Assembly (NCBI GenBank): GCA_034696485.1
Contig: JAQIWT010000235.1
Location: 1-26,641, forward strand
Source: Isohypsibius dastychi
Taxonomy: Eukaryota; Tardigrada; Eutardigrada; Parachela; Isohypsibiidae
DNA: 26,641 nt
Reading direction: 5' to 3'
Both the position numbers and the translations under genes were made by a program. Positions 23,501 to 26,641 of the stretch are shown here, one piece after another. The notes under the pieces are model-generated. The model saw only the letters and a program-made list of their open reading frames with translations, made no database searches and was not told where the DNA came from. Each line of letters starts with the position of its first letter. Position 1 is the first letter of the stretch.

Positions 23501-23727
23501 ACTTCCGACAGGCTTTTCTGTTTCTTTTATCCGGCGGAAAATGGGGTCAGCGATGCCGGCGCCACGTGCGAACTTCCGTCCAAACTTGCCGCGAACGTTC
23601 TTCAAGTTCATCAGCTTCGATGCCGATCCCCCGAATTACGCGGACGAAGAGTTCGCCGTTGAACGAGATGGTGTGGTCTCCGACGTTTCTCACGGCTCTT
23701 GAGTTGAATAACGAAACGCCTGTTTGA
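17547..23727 (+). CDS. Aminergic GPCR, serotonin 5-HT2-like
   Basis: Four exons, 17547-18126, 22506-23016, 23072-23412 and 23468-23727, give 563 aa with consistent phases. ATG 17547 is the first in-frame Met after an in-frame TAA near 17501. Residues 1-130 are a Ser/Thr-rich extracellular tail with sequons at N38, N61, N71, N111 and N116. Landmarks: NYWALL and N148 in TM1, D176 in TM2, C203 (3.25) pairing with C281, D210 (3.32) to bind the amine, T214, CTASIMHMC in TM3, DRY at 227-229, G292/S293/A296 and P300 in TM5, a third loop of about 110 aa, E420, CWMPFF 437-442 and NPMIY 479-483. TASIMH, VMPLGI and LTVRLL resemble insect 5-HT2B. Position 7.43 is Trp473 where amine receptors have Tyr. 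The terminus TPV fits a class I PDZ ligand, as in 5-HT2 receptors. Likely serotonin, Gq-coupled; dopamine or octopamine is not excluded. Confidence 0.87.
18127..22505 (+). other. First intron of the 5-HT2-like receptor gene, about 4.4 kb
   Basis: Bounded by donor TATG|GTAAGTGG and acceptor TTTCGGTTTCAG. It splits the receptor between TM2 and TM3, and is about eighty times longer than the gene's other introns (55 bp each). It contains a G10 tract (18630-18639). Open frames up to about 125 codons on both strands have no recognisable domain. I see no nested gene. Confidence 0.75.
18630..18639. repeat. Poly(G) tract, 10 nt
   Basis: Run of 10 G inside the long first intron of the 5-HT2-like gene. 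Confidence 0.9.
23033..23043. repeat. Poly(C) tract, 11 nt, inside a 55-bp intron
   Basis: Run of 11 C in the intron 23017-23071 of the 5-HT2-like gene, 28 bp before its acceptor TTTTACAG. It fills a fifth of the intron. Part of it may be read by the splicing machinery as pyrimidine tract. Confidence 0.85.
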
Positions 23728-24148
23728 CTCTTCCGATCTCTTCGTATTTTCTGAAAACTGCAATACTTTTTGGATCTTTTGTTCTGTGAGTTTCTCTGTT
23801 CGACTTGAACAAAAAAAACGATAACTAAGACCTCAAAAGAATCAGACTGTATCCGAATGAGAAACTGGATCTTAGTTTCTGGCAATCCTCGGTGGCGACG
23901 AATCAATCAAAAGATTCTGAGTGAAGATTAACTATGTGAATCGAACGGTCTGAACAACTAAAATTTTGAATGCACATTCTTCCCATCATCGACAGTTTTC
24001 TACATCATTTGAAATGAATGTGTATCGTTTGAAAAATGAAGCTGATTCGATATAAAATGTCCCAACTACAGTAGTACATCCTTTTACAAAATGGCTAAAC
24101 AGGAATAACGATATGGATAACCGAAAAAGTCTCTAGAAATGAAGGCAA
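23728..24148. other. Convergent 3' intergenic gap
   Basis: 421 bp between the stop codons of two genes facing each other (5-HT2-like and ERI-like). Both 3' UTRs must end or overlap here. I found no AATAAA on either strand, so the polyadenylation sites are unclear. Confidence 0.6.
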
Positions 24149-26134
24149 TTAAACGCCGTGGAAGTTATCCCGTTCGGGTCCAGTGAGCAATCGATATTTG
24201 CAGCAGAAGGTTCGAAACCACTCTGAATCGCGTTGCTCCGGAATGACCAGTGCATTAGCCCGCATATCCGCACTTCGCATCAACAGGCTGCATGCAACTC
24301 GAGCCAAATTCTTGGCATCAGCAAGTGCTCCGTGAGGCTTCCCTTCAAAACGCATCCCCAGATGCGCCAGCATATTCTCAATGTTCTGCAGTCGGGATAA
24401 TCCAAGCGTTCGAATGAAGATTTCGCCAATTTTGACAAAGTGCTTGGCATAATCCGGATATGGAATATGATTGACCAAACATCCCTGATGGATGAACAAG
24501 TTGAAGTCGAAGCTCCTGAAATGCACGAGCTGATAAATGACAGATAATCCTTGAAAAGCCAAGAGCCTGTTTTCATATTGAGACACCGGATTCTTGCGAC
24601 TGAGAGATATTTGAAAAGGAACAAAACCCGACCTCTGGTTTCAAAGAAGAGCTCGAGTTTGTGCATCTCAATTCACCTCTATCATATTCAGATATCATTT
24701 TATTTAAAATATTTAAACTTACCCATCTGTAGCCATGACCCAGTCCCGCCGCGAGCTTGCACTTTCATGTTGCTGCATCAGACCAAGATCAACCAGCCAT
24801 TGACGAAATTCCCCAAGAGCAGCCGGGAAGGTCGGAGCGGTATTAACCATCTGCTGAGTGATGCCGGTCAGGTCAGTGCAGTACTTGGTCAGAGTCTTCA
24901 GCTTCTGAGTTGTAGGCTGAACATAGGTATGGAAACTGTACGGCTCCTCACTGTCCGTGTACGTTAGCTGCAAAAACACAACAGCCATTACCAGGGGGTC
25001 AGATTACGAGAAGGTTCTACAGAAACAAAGTAAAATTTATTGTGTTACGATGCCACATTCTGTGTAATATCAAACTACCGCGCAAAATTATTTTCAAAAA
25101 ACACATGTCTCCGTTCAAGAAATGTTTTCGGCTGGAATTCTGTCTGTTCCTTTCATAAAAAGCTCAGGTACTCGTTGTAGGCTACATCTTCACATCTGGC
25201 ACGCTTACCCTCTACAACCGTCCCCCCCCCCCTCAGTAATTACCCGTAATTTAGAATATTCAATTTAGGGGGGGGGGGGGTAGAGGGCACCCCTCTATTA
25301 AACTTTTTGCCCACTTCATCCAGGAATTTACCCCCCAAAAACACCGATTCGCTAAGCAAAGCGGAACGAAATTTCCCGCTTTCAGCTTCGGGATCTACCC
25401 CCAATGAAAATTCGTCAGTTCCACCACTGGTTGAGAGCAAAGTCTTAAATATTATGGAAATATTTGGCATCTATTCACCCGACTTCTGACTGATACTGAA
25501 ATATTACCTATTGATGGATGGAAACAGGTAGGTACCTCAAAACACTTTTTCTCAAATTATTTGGGATTTCCAGGATTGATCAGCTAAAATCTGAGCTACT
25601 CCAGCCCGAGCCTACCACATCAGCCAAGCATTTTGGTGCAGGCCGTACGATGACAAACGTAAGAACAGTTCGTGGAAAATGTTTTCACAACTCCAAATTA
25701 TGCCACTCACAATTTGTCGATTATTGACGTCAACGATAACAGCTGCAATCTCGATAATCTCTTGCAAGTACATTCCACCCCGTCGAAATCCACCTCCACC
25801 TTCATTCTCGCAGGTCGCTTCGCAATCGATGACCACCAAATAATTCAGTCCAGTATTGGGTGGGATGATGCGCTGAGATTGGGCTCTGAAGATTGTTGAA
25901 GCGACTCGATTCACAACAACACTAAAAACAAGAAAAACTCAGAATTTCCTAATGAACCCCAAAAACAATTCTGAATTTCATGTTTCTCATCTACCTAGTT
26001 TCCGAGCCAGTTTTTACGTCCTGTCCCACAGCCGCGTATTTCTTCGACGTTTCCGATTCCTCCTGGTCAGTTTCATCATCCCGATTGCGCTTTTTGGAAG
26101 CTCCAGCGATTTCAGAACTTGTCGATGCACTCAT
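24149..26134 (-). CDS. ERI-1-like DEDDh 3'-5' exoribonuclease
   Basis: Complete gene of four exons (minus): 26134-25995, 25921-25711, 24967-24723 and 24515-24149. Phases agree and give 320 aa. The start ATG 26134 has context CAAAATG. Residues 1-46 are a Ser/Lys/Glu-rich, probably disordered tail. The exonuclease domain follows: motif I VVIDCEATCE (Asp, Glu), QEIIEIAAVIV, DLTGITQQMV typical of ERI1, motif II ATDGSFDF (Asp; built across a splice junction), then GMRFEGKPHGALADAKNLAR with the catalytic His and, five residues on, the last Asp. All five DEDDh residues are present. A C-terminal tail of about 40 aa follows. The N-terminal SAP domain of human ERI1 is absent, as in ERI3-type proteins. 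Such enzymes trim 3' ends of histone mRNA, 5.8S rRNA or small RNAs; which applies here is unknown. Confidence 0.9.
25208..25287. repeat. C-run/G-run inverted repeat in an ERI-gene intron
   Basis: CCCTCTA (25208-25214) followed by a C11 run (25222-25232) faces a G13 run (25268-25280) and TAGAGGG (25281-25287) across a 35-bp AT-rich loop. The arms pair except for seven extra bases on the left. It lies in the 743-bp intron 24968-25710. Confidence 0.75.
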
Positions 26135-26641
26135 TTTGAAGTCAAAACGAAATATTGGATCAGTTTCCGAATTATGGCTTTGCGTTGAAAAGAATGAAAT
26201 ACAGACAAAGAAAATCGCATCACATCATGCGCATCTAGACCCTTTGTCGGCTTGCTGACAAGTGAAGAAGTTTTTGGCCTCGGAAAAAGAGTACAAAGGA
26301 GGGGCGGGCATTCTGTTAGTCTCTGGTCTGGGAAGTGAGATAGACGGCAGTCAGAGAAAGACAGCGTTATCAGTGGATTGGACTCGCGTTATCCCACACT
26401 CGTTTCTCTCATTCTTCTCCACCTGACTTTTTGCCAAACACGTTCACATGTTTTTCCCGATGGCCACAAAACATGACGCATGTCAAAACAATTCATCTAC
26501 CGAACGTCGACAAAGTGAAGTCTTGATAAGAGACATAAGAGAAGCTTATATGCATTTTACGGACAACGGACTGACTGATGACGGATAGGCGAACAAATCG
26601 AACATTTCGAACGGCGCCAGTTATCTGAGCACGTAAGCAGT
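26135..26641. other. 5' flank and UTR of the ERI-like gene
   Basis: About 500 bp upstream of the ERI-like start codon, reaching the window edge. GGGGCGGGC at 26301-26309 resembles a GC box and is the only promoter-like element noted. No coding exon recognised. Confidence 0.4.

Noticed and set aside
25240-25489. Open frames on both strands inside the ERI-gene intron
   Set aside because: The minus-strand one reads through the poly(G) run as prolines; neither has a domain or joins neighbouring exons in phase.
1-26641. Prokaryotic features (operons, CRISPR arrays, ribosome binding sites, riboswitches, origins)
   Set aside because: The spliced animal genes show this is eukaryotic nuclear DNA, and no regularly spaced repeats of CRISPR type were seen.

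Overview
The window is eukaryotic nuclear DNA from a small invertebrate. Coding sequence is split by introns with GT/AG ends. Many introns are only 54-68 bp and a few run from hundreds of bases to about 4.4 kb, and the genes recognised are animal signalling and RNA-processing genes. The best guess for the organism is a tardigrade or another compact-genome ecdysozoan. This is inferred from the very short introns and from the divergent single-exon muscarinic-like receptor with a DRI motif and 'KPVSYR' loop. No marker in the window proves it.

Layout, left to right. (1) 319-792, minus: first coding exons of a two-pore-domain potassium (K2P) channel, leaving the window at the left edge, with an in-frame TGA between TM1 and the cap helix. 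(2) 2423-3424, plus: an intact single-exon class A receptor related to muscarinic acetylcholine receptors that lacks the residues binding acetylcholine. (3) 3425-7156: mostly unexplained intergenic DNA holding a 496-bp MITE-like DNA transposon (4094-4589), a 29-bp tandem repeat and an ACGT-rich block. (4) 7157-9410, minus: eight exons of a synaptotagmin-7-like calcium sensor, with both C2 domains complete and the membrane-anchor exon not found. (5) 9411-17546: about 8 kb with no recognised exon, holding a 241-bp foldback repeat, a 35-bp direct repeat and several C/G homopolymers. (6) 17547-23727, plus: a four-exon aminergic receptor of 563 aa, closest in motifs to insect 5-HT2 receptors, with a 4.4-kb first intron. 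(7) 24149-26134, minus: a complete four-exon ERI-1-type DEDDh 3'-5' exoribonuclease of 320 aa. (8) 26135-26641: its upstream region.

Neighbouring genes alternate in strand: K2P/muscarinic-like and Syt7/5-HT2-like are divergent, while muscarinic-like/Syt7 and 5-HT2-like/ERI are convergent. Four of the five genes belong to neuronal excitability, transmitter sensing or exocytosis. No operon logic is implied. All exon models were built by eye from splice-site consensus, reading phase and remembered family motifs. Phases agree across every junction given. No transcript data or database search was available.
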